The notes below the pieces were generated by a model that was given only the letters and a program-made list of their open reading frames with translations, had not been told where the DNA came from and made no database searches. From contig DATLQW010000081.1 of assembly GCA_035535035.1 (NCBI GenBank), positions 25,092 to 89,091 on the forward strand: a stretch of 64,000 nt of DNA, written 5' to 3'. Positions 37,854 through 45,596 of this stretch are shown here, piece after piece. How positions within the stretch are numbered: the first letter of the stretch is position 1; each line of letters opens with the position of its first letter. The position numbers and the translations under genes were made by a program. The DNA comes from JASHVB01 sp035535035. Its GTDB lineage: Bacteria; Pseudomonadota; Alphaproteobacteria; Acetobacterales; Acetobacteraceae.

Positions 37854-39565
37854 CTTTCCCTCGCCGCTACCTCGTCCAGCGCCTGCTCATAGGCGCGTGC
37901 GAAGGCCTTGCCAAAAACGCTGTCGAAATCGTCCGCCAGGGCCTGCACGGTGCGCGTATGCAACGCCTCATAGGCGTCCCAGGCGCGCGCTTTCTTTTGC
38001 GCCGGCAGCACCGAAAGCCCGCCGCCTTGCTCCGCCTGCGCGCGCAGCTTCACCGGATCCAGCCCCTCCAGCACCGTGCGCACCGCCGACTGCATCGCCG
38101 CTATCGAGGCCAGCTCGTGCAGCCGGATGTCCTTCAGCGCATCCGCCACCGCCGCCGCCGCCGTCATGTCGGTGCGCCGCCCGGTGCCGAGCAGGGCCGC
38201 GAGCGCGTCGTCGTCGCCGGCGGAAAACTTCAGCGGGTTGTTGCCGCGCGCGCGGATGATCGTCTGCTCGATGCGGAATTCGCTCTTGATCGAGGCGCGC
38301 GCGATCAGCACCGCGCGCAGGCCGGCGACCAGCGTACGGAATGCCTCGCCGAGCGAGCGCATCATGGCGGCCGGATCGCCCGGCCGTACGTCGGTCATGC
38401 CGGCGCCTTGCAGGAACGCACCGAGCAACGCGCCGTCGGACGGGGCAGGGGCGGCCACCGGCGGCGCGGGTGTTGCGGCGGGTCGCGTCGGCGCCGGCGG
38501 CCCAGGCTCGAGATCGAACGGCTCGTCGAACGGCGAGGACGCAGGCGCCGGTGTGGCAGGCGCCGGTGCGGCAGCAGCCGGTTCGGCCATGCGCGGCCTG
38601 GCCACCGCCGCGGGTTCGGCTTCGGCAAACGGGTTCACGTCGGCCGCCGGCGCCATTCGCTGCACGACCGGCTGGGCGAATGGCTGGGCAAACGGTTCAG
38701 CGACCTGGCGGGCAACCGGTTGGACGACCGGTTGGACGACCGGTTGCACGAAGGGTTGCACGGCAGACTGGGCGGCGGGCTGCGCCATGGGTTGGGCGAA
38801 GGCCGGTGGCGCCGTCGGCCGGGACGCCGGCGGAGCCACCGGCGGCGGGGCCGATTGCGGGTTGATGCCTGCCAGCAGGTCCTTGTCCCAGTCATCCGGC
38901 AACAGGTCGTCGCCCGGGATAGTGCCCCCACCATGCATCGAGGCATAGCCAGTTGTCGCCGGCGGCCGGAATGCATCCTCGATCGACGACGAATGGTCCG
39001 ACCGGGTCGGTCCGGCGAATGGCGAATCGCCCGGTTCCGGCGCCAGCGGGTCGAAGTCGCTCGGCAGTTGCGCCGCGGTGGACAGGCCGAAACCAGGCTG
39101 CGGCGGCTCGCCGAATGCCGGGCGCGGCGGCGGCGGTGGAGCGAGCGGATCCATCCCGAACGGATCGGCGAACGGGCTGGCGCCGCGGGCCGCCGGCGGG
39201 CCGCCAAATCCCGCGCCCATGCCGCCGATGCCGGCCTGCGGCATGGCTTCCTCGGCCACCCGCACTTCGATCTCGTAGCTGCCCAGCGTCAGCCGGTCGC
39301 CGTCACGCAGCGTCCGCACCTCGGCGTGTCCGATCGGTGCGGGATCGCGGTTGAGCGTCGTGCCGTTGGTCGAGGTGTCCGCGATCTGCCAGGCGCCGCC
39401 GCGATAGGCGATGGCGAAATGCCGCTTGGACAGCAGCCGCTCCGGATCGGGCAGCACCCAGTCCACGCCCGGCCCACGGCCGACAGTGTACTCGCCGCCC
39501 GTGACGGTGCGCGTTTCCGGGGGGACGGAATCGGGGCAGCGCAAAACTGCGAACGTCAGCGGCAT
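37850..39565 (-). CDS. tagH: T6SS FHA-domain protein (Fha/TagH)
   Basis: A 571-residue Fha/TagH-type scaffold. The N-terminal FHA domain (residues ~1-105) has the phosphopeptide-binding GEYTVGRG, LSKRHFAI and STNGT motifs. A long low-complexity linker rich in Pro, Ala, Gln and Val (about 110-390) includes repeated VQPV units. The C-terminal ~180 residues hold the T6SS-specific TagH domain, with RSLGEAFRTLVAGLRAVLIAR and a final AFARAYEQALDEVAAR helix. It should bind phosphorylated partners such as the TssL N-terminus. AGGAG precedes the ATG. Confidence 0.93.
   Translation of the reverse strand: MPLTFAVLRCPDSVPPETRTVTGGEYTVGRGPGVDWVLPDPERLLSKRHFAIAYRGGAWQIADTSTNGTTLNRDPAPIGHAEVRTLRDGDRLTLGSYEIEVRVAEEAMPQAGIGGMGAGFGGPPAARGASPFADPFGMDPLAPPPPPRPAFGEPPQPGFGLSTAAQLPSDFDPLAPEPGDSPFAGPTRSDHSSSIEDAFRPPATTGYASMHGGGTIPGDDLLPDDWDKDLLAGINPQSAPPPVAPPASRPTAPPAFAQPMAQPAAQSAVQPFVQPVVQPVVQPVARQVAEPFAQPFAQPVVQRMAPAADVNPFAEAEPAAVARPRMAEPAAAAPAPATPAPASSPFDEPFDLEPGPPAPTRPAATPAPPVAAPAPSDGALLGAFLQGAGMTDVRPGDPAAMMRSLGEAFRTLVAGLRAVLIARASIKSEFRIEQTIIRARGNNPLKFSAGDDDALAALLGTGRRTDMTAAAAVADALKDIRLHELASIAAMQSAVRTVLEGLDPVKLRAQAEQGGGLSVLPAQKKARAWDAYEALHTRTVQALADDFDSVFGKAFARAYEQALDEVAARER
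38718..38765 (-). repeat. 12-base tandem repeats inside fha
   Basis: Four 12-base units begin GGTTGGACGACC, GGTTGGACGACC, GGTTGCACGAAG and GGTTGCACGGCA. They encode part of the VQPV-type linker between the FHA and TagH domains, so the length of the linker could vary by slippage. Confidence 0.75.
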
Positions 39566-39729
39566 CGGCGTCTCCTAACACCTCTCCCGCTGCGCGGGAG
39601 GCGTCGAGGCGCGAAGTGACAAGGGTGACGGTGTCGCGAACCGCACCATACGCCTTGCGGTGCCCCCGCCCGGCGCCAGGCGCCAACCTCTCTCACCCAG
39701 CGGGAGAGGTTCCGTCATTACGCACCCCA
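39566..39729. repeat. hairpin-rich gap before fha
   Basis: The 164-base gap holds a CCTCTCCCGCTGCGCGGGAG hairpin near 39583-39602, a CGCGAACCGCACC segment related to 34216-34265, and a CTCTCACCCAGCGGGAGAGG hairpin near 39692-39711. The ends are inverted relative to each other, as in the tssL-tssM spacer. No gene is seen. Confidence 0.45.
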
Positions 39730-40320
39730 TCACGCATCCTCCGCTGCCAGCCGGCCGGAGCCGCCCGCCGCGATATTACGCCCACTTTCCAGGAAACGCT
39801 TCAATCGGATCGCCTGACGCTTCGGATCGGTGCGGACCGCGGCCAGCGCGACCGAACCGGCCACCGCCTTGCCGGCGACGTGCGGCGGCGGCGGCACCGC
39901 CGGCTGGTCCTCCGCCCCGATGGTCTCGCCGGACCAGAATACCGCCACCGCGGCCCATGCCTCCGGCGATTCGAAACTCGTGGCCTCTGCCTGGCGCATC
40001 GCGGCACGGCGGTTCTTGTCGCCCTGTTGGCGCACCCACAGCTCCGCCGCCTCGCGCGCCTGCCGGTCTGCCTCCGGCAGGTCGGGTGGTGCGGTGTGCG
40101 CGGCGCACATGCAGGCCCACCAGACCGCCTCGCGCCGCGGCAGTGAGTGTGCGAGCAGCCGGGCGGCCTCGACCAGGAAGCCACCGGATTCCAGCCGGTC
40201 GATCGCCTCCGGCACGTGAGTGCAGTCCCGCACGGCCGCCGCAGCGCCGGCGGGCAGCGCAACGACCGGCCGCAGCGCGGCCATGTCCTTGCCGGTGATC
40301 TTGCTCAGCCCTTGCGACAT
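39730..40320 (-). CDS. small T6SS-cluster protein (DUF6931-like)
   Basis: A 196-residue soluble protein. The LPRREAVWWACMCA stretch and an overall helical pattern recall the DUF6931 family found in T6SS loci; that assignment is from memory and tentative. It has no signal peptide or membrane segment. It starts one base after the vgrG stop, which suggests tight co-expression with the spike protein and a possible role as adaptor or chaperone. No catalytic motif is visible. Confidence 0.7.
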   Translation of the reverse strand: MSQGLSKITGKDMAALRPVVALPAGAAAAVRDCTHVPEAIDRLESGGFLVEAARLLAHSLPRREAVWWACMCAAHTAPPDLPEADRQAREAAELWVRQQGDKNRRAAMRQAEATSFESPEAWAAVAVFWSGETIGAEDQPAVPPPPHVAGKAVAGSVALAAVRTDPKRQAIRLKRFLESGRNIAAGGSGRLAAEDA

Positions 40321-40321
40321 G

Positions 40322-42379
40322 TCAGTTGAGCTTCACCATGCCGCCCTTCAGATCGAGCTCGGTCCCGCCATCGAACGAGCCCTTCAACTGCCCCGTCAGG
40401 CTGATCTGCATCCCGCTGATCGTCACCCCTTGCGGGGTGAGCTTTATCGAACTCTGACCCACCGTCAGCTCCAGGCTTTGCATCGCCTGCACCGTCATCT
40501 GCCCGGCGTTCACATTGATCGAATAGTTGCCCTGGGTAATCGTTTCCGAGTGGTTGCCCGTGCTGACCGTCAGTGAGTTGTTGCCCGTGCTGACCGTCAC
40601 CGAATTGTTGCCCGTGCTGACCGTCAGCGAATTGTTGCCCTGGTCGATCGTTTCCGTATGGTTGCCCTGGCTGACCTCGAAGGTGCTGTTCCCCTGACTG
40701 ACCGTGACCGCCCGGTCCTGCGTGACCGTGATGGTCTGGTTGTTCTGGATGGCAACCGTCTCGTTTTGCGTCACCGTCACGACGCGGTTGTTGCCGACAG
40801 TCAGCGTCTGGTTGTTCTCAACCTCGGTAAAAAGATCCTTCTCCGCGTGCAGGAAAATCAGCTCGCTGCTCGCCTTGTCGTCGAACGTGAGCTCGTTGAA
40901 CTGCGACGTGCTGCCGGACAGGCTGGAGCGGGTGCGGATGCCGGACTTGGTCTTGTCCGAGGAGGCATAGATCGGCGCCAGGGCTCCGTTGTACAGGCCC
41001 CCGATCACGATCGGCCGGTCCGGGTCGCCGTCAACGAACGCCACCGCCACTTCGGTGCCGACGCGCGGCAGGAACTGAGTGCCCCAGCCGTTGCCCGCCC
41101 AGGGCTGGATGACGCGTGCCCAGATGGCGTTGCTGCCGGTCGACTCGGCGCGCCAGTCCCAGAAGAACCGCACCTTCACCCGAGCGTAGTCGTCCGTATA
41201 GATCTCCTCGCCGCTCTGCACCGCGATAGTGGACTGCGCGCTGCTCTGCGGGCCCATGACCAGGCCGGTATAGACGCCGTTCATGCGCGGCCGCGGCGTG
41301 ACCATCGGCTGGCGCCAGGTGGTTGCCGCCGGGAAGGCAACAAAGTTGTTGGTGTAGGAGGCGGAGCCGGACTGGTTCAGCCACGTGTCGTCCGAAACCT
41401 GGTGCGTCACGCTGCGCACCACATAGTTGCCGTCGTACGGGCCGGCCGGCTGGCTGCTGATCGTGAACTGCCCGCCCGGCACAAGGCCGCCGAAAATGCT
41501 GGAACCTTCATACAGCGACGCCACCGCCTCGGCCGCCTGCATTTCCCAGTTCGTGCGGTCGGTGACGGTGGCGGCGACGAAGGTCAGGGCCGGCCAGCGA
41601 AAATCATCGCGGGTCGCCGCGCCGCCGGTCGTCAGCACGGTCGGCTGGGAACTCTGCAACGCCGTGCCCGGGTTTATCGGATCATAGTCGGCCAGCGTCA
41701 TCTTGCCGCGCACGGTGACGGCGGCCTGGTTGAAATCCAGCAGCTGCAGGGAACCGTCGGCGCCACCGACCATGTACAATGTCGCGCCAGAGATCGCCGT
41801 GAACGCAGTGTTCTGGTTGGCGATCACCAGCGTGTGGCTGCTCGCTGCGTGCTGGAAAAAGTAGAACCAGCCCTCCTCCTCCATCAGCCGCGTGGCAAAG
41901 TGCAGGTCGGTCTCGTTGAACTGCACCGCCGAATCGCGCGCCGTGCTGCTCGGCGGACCGGAAAGGTCGGTCAGCCCGGCATCGGTGAACATCGCCTGCA
42001 GGATGTCGCCAGCCGACATCTGCTCATGAATCCGGCAGTCCGCGGTCTTGCTGAGGAACCACAGCCGCGGCACCAGGATCAGGTGATAGAGTTGGTAAAC
42101 GTCGGTGCCGGTGTCGCTGCGCAGCGTACCCTCGGCGCTCACGCTGCTGACAATGCCGTGAAAATAGCGCACCGGCGCCCCCGCTTCCTGCAGGATCACG
42201 CAGGCGGGATTGTTGAGCAACGCATTCGGATCGATCGTGCCGCTCTGGCATACCGCGACAACGTCGAACTGGAACGGCTGGCTGATCGCCTCCTGGGCGG
42301 AGAGCGAAATCGGGATCAGCACGTCCCCGCCGAGCGGCGAGGTCATGGCCATCAGGCCGTTGGCGCGGGACCAGGCCAT
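40322..42379 (-). CDS. vgrG: T6SS spike protein VgrG (TssI)
   Basis: A 685-residue VgrG. Residues up to about 380 form the gp27-like base (SAQEAISQPFQFDVVAV, FHGIVSSVS), then a gp5-like OB fold with RVKVRFFWDW and RVGTEVAVAFVDGDPDRPIVIGG-type elements near 420-470. From about 510 a triple-stranded beta-helix is built from 9-residue repeats (NNSLTVSTG, NHTETIDQG). The protein ends with a short strand-rich tail (GTELDLKGGMVKLN) and has no C-terminal toxin domain, so cargo must bind non-covalently. No PAAR gene is adjacent. Confidence 0.95.
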   Translation of the reverse strand: MAWSRANGLMAMTSPLGGDVLIPISLSAQEAISQPFQFDVVAVCQSGTIDPNALLNNPACVILQEAGAPVRYFHGIVSSVSAEGTLRSDTGTDVYQLYHLILVPRLWFLSKTADCRIHEQMSAGDILQAMFTDAGLTDLSGPPSSTARDSAVQFNETDLHFATRLMEEEGWFYFFQHAASSHTLVIANQNTAFTAISGATLYMVGGADGSLQLLDFNQAAVTVRGKMTLADYDPINPGTALQSSQPTVLTTGGAATRDDFRWPALTFVAATVTDRTNWEMQAAEAVASLYEGSSIFGGLVPGGQFTISSQPAGPYDGNYVVRSVTHQVSDDTWLNQSGSASYTNNFVAFPAATTWRQPMVTPRPRMNGVYTGLVMGPQSSAQSTIAVQSGEEIYTDDYARVKVRFFWDWRAESTGSNAIWARVIQPWAGNGWGTQFLPRVGTEVAVAFVDGDPDRPIVIGGLYNGALAPIYASSDKTKSGIRTRSSLSGSTSQFNELTFDDKASSELIFLHAEKDLFTEVENNQTLTVGNNRVVTVTQNETVAIQNNQTITVTQDRAVTVSQGNSTFEVSQGNHTETIDQGNNSLTVSTGNNSVTVSTGNNSLTVSTGNHSETITQGNYSINVNAGQMTVQAMQSLELTVGQSSIKLTPQGVTISGMQISLTGQLKGSFDGGTELDLKGGMVKLN
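40553..40633 (-). repeat. 27-base tandem repeats in the vgrG beta-helix
   Basis: Three near-identical 27-base units at 40553-40579, 40580-40606 and 40607-40633 begin GTTGCCCGTGCTGACCGTCA and encode successive NNSxTVSTG turns of the spike needle. Recent duplication here would lengthen the spike. Confidence 0.85.
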
Positions 42380-42956
42380 CGGCTTACGCGCCCCGGCCGG
42401 ATAGTGGACGTTTGCTGCTCACCGCTTCCATGCTCCCCGGGCGTTGCGAAGACAATTCAGTTTCAGCGTTAGCATACCAGAATGACCGGGCACGATAACA
42501 CCCGCGTGCTAAGGCACCCGGCGGAGCCGTGCAAGCCTTGCCTGCGGCGCGGAGCTTGCGTGCCGCAACCCGTCGCCCGCACCACGCCCGTGCCGGCCGC
42601 TTCCCGCGCGGCACGAGTATGGTCTGGCCCCCGGTCATCGCTCCCTCCGCCGCCCTGCCTATAGCACGCCGAGCATGGCTTGGGGCACTGGCGCCGGGCG
42701 CAACCTAACCGACGGTAAGGCCCCAGCAAGAACCAAACTCCCCCTCCCCTTGAGGGAGGGGAGGGGGGGAGCCTCGTTCTCTCCCGCGACCGCGCGGTGT
42801 CATTCAGGGCGGGTCGGCCGCCACGGGCCGGTGGTCAACGCGCAATCCACCCCGCCGGGCATGCGCCCCCTCATCTCCCCCGTTGCAACAGCCGCGACAA
42901 ATCCCGCGCGCTTCGCTAGGATCGTTGCCGAGGATCATCAGAGACGGAGAGCCGCG
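42380..42956. other. vgrG / FHA-gene divergent region
   Basis: This 577-base gap separates vgrG from the FHA gene on the other strand. A TATGCT at about 42474-42479 (minus strand) could be a -10 box for vgrG, without a good -35. A single half-copy of the G-rich repeat family lies at 42738-42770 (CTCCCCTTGAGGGAG core). No gene is supported. Confidence 0.4.
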
Positions 42957-44207
42957 GTGCAGGCCCAGCGTGAAATCGTGGGTTTCCTGTCGGCTTACCA
43001 GGAAATCTGGCACAGATTCTTTCCCGATCTGCATCGCCGCGGCCAGTGGCACCTCGTCAGCCACCTTTGCGTCCGCGCCCGCGCCGGCGCGCCGGTCGGC
43101 GAACTTTCCGGCATGGTCAAGCAGGTCTTCCTGCTGGACGACGCCACCGTGCGCGAACGCCTCGGCGAGCTCTACCGGCTCGGCTTCTGCTCCATCGAGC
43201 CAGCCGACCGCCCGGTCTCCGCCCGCACGCTGGTGGTGCCGACCCAATTGCTCGCCGCGAAGTTCGACGGCCATCTGATCGAAACGGCGAGCCGCCTGCT
43301 GGAGACCACGCTGGGCGGCACCGCGCCGCACCGCCACGCCGCACCGGCACAGATCGATCCCGAGACGCGCCGCAAATTGCTCAACGCCATCGAGACCTGC
43401 GACCAGGCCTGGGTCGCGGCGCTGGAGCGGGTGCTCGAATCGATGGGCCTGTCGGTCGCCCGCCGCCTCGAAGCGCGCCGCCACCTGCTGTCGCCGTCGC
43501 ATCGCATGCTGACGCTCATCGCGCTGGGAAACTGGTACGGATTGCCGCCGCAGGATGATGGCGAAGGCTTGCTCGCCGACGACATGGCGGCCGAGCTGCT
43601 GCGGCTCCAGCGGCAGAACTTCCAGACCACCCGCGACCACATCGGCGCACTGCTGCAGCTCGGCTTGCTCGAACGCCGCCCCGGGCGGGCCTTGCGCGTG
43701 GCGCTGGCCGAGAGTGCCACCACCGAGCTGCACGCCGCGTTGGCCCTGGCCGCCGGCGATCTGACCCGACTCGCCACCACGCTCGGCGGCGGCGAGGCCG
43801 ATATCGACAGGACCGGCATATCGCACGCACCGATCGAGCCGTCCGCCGCGCGCGTCCTGGTCGTGACGCGCGAGGGCGAGCCGGAGCGGCGCCTGCCCCT
43901 GGGCACCGAGCCGCTGGTGATCGGCCGCGCCCCGTCAAGCGGCTTGATGCTCGCGGCGCACGAGGTCTCGCGCGCGCATTGCCGGATCGCGGCGGTGGGA
44001 AAAGCCGTCAGCATCGCCGATCTCGAATCCACCAACGGCACCGTGGTCGATGGCCGGCGGATCGCCGGCACCGTCGCCCTGCGACAGGGCGTCGTGGTCC
44101 AGATAGGTCCGTTTCGCCTGCATTGGGAGCCGGCGGACGACATCGAGGGCACGATCCCGCCTTCCCCGGCCGACACCATCCAGGGGCGCCGCCGCGGCAC
44201 CATCTGA
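42957..44207 (+). CDS. FHA-domain protein flanking the T6SS cluster
   Basis: A 416-residue cytoplasmic protein. The C-terminal ~105 residues are an FHA domain (EPLVIGRAPSSG, VSRAHCRIAA, STNGTVVDGRRI). The N-terminal ~300 residues are mostly helical, with FLSAYQEIWHRFFPD, an RERLGELYRLGFCS element reminiscent of a winged helix, and a paired segment QTTRDHIGALLQLGLLERRPG; this resembles transcription-factor-like DNA-binding modules, but no family is recognised. GTG 42957 has GGAGAG 6 bases upstream; ATG 42861 is an alternative without a ribosome site. It is divergent from vgrG. Confidence 0.72.
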   Translation: MQAQREIVGFLSAYQEIWHRFFPDLHRRGQWHLVSHLCVRARAGAPVGELSGMVKQVFLLDDATVRERLGELYRLGFCSIEPADRPVSARTLVVPTQLLAAKFDGHLIETASRLLETTLGGTAPHRHAAPAQIDPETRRKLLNAIETCDQAWVAALERVLESMGLSVARRLEARRHLLSPSHRMLTLIALGNWYGLPPQDDGEGLLADDMAAELLRLQRQNFQTTRDHIGALLQLGLLERRPGRALRVALAESATTELHAALALAAGDLTRLATTLGGGEADIDRTGISHAPIEPSAARVLVVTREGEPERRLPLGTEPLVIGRAPSSGLMLAAHEVSRAHCRIAAVGKAVSIADLESTNGTVVDGRRIAGTVALRQGVVVQIGPFRLHWEPADDIEGTIPPSPADTIQGRRRGTI

Positions 44208-44545
44208 ACAAACCCGGAAACGCAGCGAACTTTCCCCGCCCGATTTCGTGGAATGTCCCAGGCCAGCCGCCCGAAAATCACGCGGCGGAGTACCCCAGGA
44301 TTGGCACCCGATAGTTCCACTGGCGTGACGGTCCATCGCCGGCTTATGTCCGCGGCGTGCCGCATGGTGTGGCACATTTCCCGGAACCCAAGTCCACCTT
44401 CCCGGGACGACAGCCGATGCCGGGGAACGAATTCCCGCCAGTGGCGGCGAGGACCGATCCGGCACCCCTGTTCATGACGGTTGTCATCCCGGGCGCGAAG
44501 TGGGCCGCATGGCGACTCACTTCGCGTCTTTTCTTCGCGCTGCGC
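44208..44545. other. intergenic region, nothing recognised
   Basis: About 338 bases between the convergent FHA gene and ftsY. No stem followed by a T-run, no tRNA and no plausible gene were seen. It marks the boundary between the T6SS cluster and the housekeeping genes. Confidence 0.35.
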
Positions 44546-45469
44546 CTATTGCAGCCCCACCAGCCCGCGCGCGAACTCCTCCGCGTCGAACGGCCGTAGA
44601 TCCGCCGCTTGCTCGCCCACGCCCACCGCGTGCACCGGCAGGCCGAACGTCTCCGCCAGTGCCACCACGATGCCGCCGCGCGCGCTGCCGTCCAGCTTGG
44701 TCACCACCAGGCCGGTCACGTCCACCATCTCCTTGAACACGCGCACCTGCTGCACCGCGTTCTGGCCCGTGGTCGCGTCCAGCACGAGTAATACGGAATG
44801 CGGCGCCGTGGGGTCCTGCTTGCGCAGCACGCGGATGATCTTGCGCAGCTCCTCCATCAACGCCGCCTTGTTGTGCAGCCGTCCGGCGGTGTCGATCAGC
44901 AGCACGTCGGCGCCGTCCGCTTTGGCGCGGGTCAAAGCGTCGAACGACAGCCCGGCGGGGTCGGCGCCGGCGCCGCCGGCCACCACCGGAGCGCCGGCGC
45001 GCGCGCCCCAGATCTGCAATTGCTCCACCGCCGCGGCGCGGAACGTGTCGCCCGCCACCAGCACCGGCCGCAATCCCTGGTCGCGGTATTGCAGCGCCAG
45101 CTTGCCGATCGTCGTGGTCTTGCCAGTGCCGTTGACGCCGACCACCAGCACGACATGCGGCCGTTTCGCCGGATCGAGCGCCAGCGGCCTGGCCACCGGC
45201 GCGAGGATGGCGGCGATTTCCTCCGCCAGGGCCTGCTTGACCTCGGCGTCGCCAACCTCCTTGCCGAAGCGGGAACGGCGGAACCCGGCAATGACGCGGG
45301 ACGCCGCCTCGGTGCCGAGATCGGCGGCGATCAGCAGCTCTTCCAGCTCCTCCAGCGCGGCGTCGTCCAGCCGGCGCTTCTGAAACACCGTGGCGATGCC
45401 TTCGGTGAGCTTCTGCGTCGAGCGCGCAAGCCCTTCCTTGAGGCGAGAAAACAAGCCGCCGAGTGCCAT
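44546..45469 (-). CDS. ftsY: signal recognition particle receptor FtsY
   Basis: A 307-residue FtsY, the SRP-receptor GTPase that targets membrane proteins to the translocon. The NG domain is complete: the LEELLIAADLG N-domain helix, VVGVNGTGKTTTIGKLA (G1), the DTFRAAAVEQL region (G2), DTAGR (G3) and the TKLDGSARGG (G4/closing) motif. The N-terminal acidic membrane-targeting region is very short (about 30 residues), as is common in alphaproteobacteria. ATG 45469 is preferred over 45493 because homologs begin near LFSRLKEGL. It lies 127 bases downstream of mtaB on the same strand. Confidence 0.95.
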   Translation of the reverse strand: MALGGLFSRLKEGLARSTQKLTEGIATVFQKRRLDDAALEELEELLIAADLGTEAASRVIAGFRRSRFGKEVGDAEVKQALAEEIAAILAPVARPLALDPAKRPHVVLVVGVNGTGKTTTIGKLALQYRDQGLRPVLVAGDTFRAAAVEQLQIWGARAGAPVVAGGAGADPAGLSFDALTRAKADGADVLLIDTAGRLHNKAALMEELRKIIRVLRKQDPTAPHSVLLVLDATTGQNAVQQVRVFKEMVDVTGLVVTKLDGSARGGIVVALAETFGLPVHAVGVGEQAADLRPFDAEEFARGLVGLQ

Positions 45470-45485
45470 GGCAGGACCTTCTGTT

Positions 45486-45592
45486 CTCTCCATCCCTTTG
45501 CGGGAGGGGGTTGGGGGGAGGGGGCCTCACAAACCGCACGAACCCCCGCTCCCCAACCCCCTTCCTCAAGGGGAGGGGGAGACAGGCAGCGC
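45486..45592. repeat. bipartite G-rich inverted repeat, copy 4
   Basis: Arms 45486-45525 and 45548-45592 are inverted copies (CCCTTTGCGGGAGGGGGTTGG and its partner), each internally palindromic, with a spacer containing AAACCGCACGAA. It lies between mtaB and ftsY, abutting the mtaB stop codon. Confidence 0.75.
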
Positions 45593-45596
45593 GCCA

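Noticed and set aside
40658..42472. 604-codon plus-strand frame opposite vgrG
   Set aside because: Shadow of the vgrG coding sequence, no motifs.
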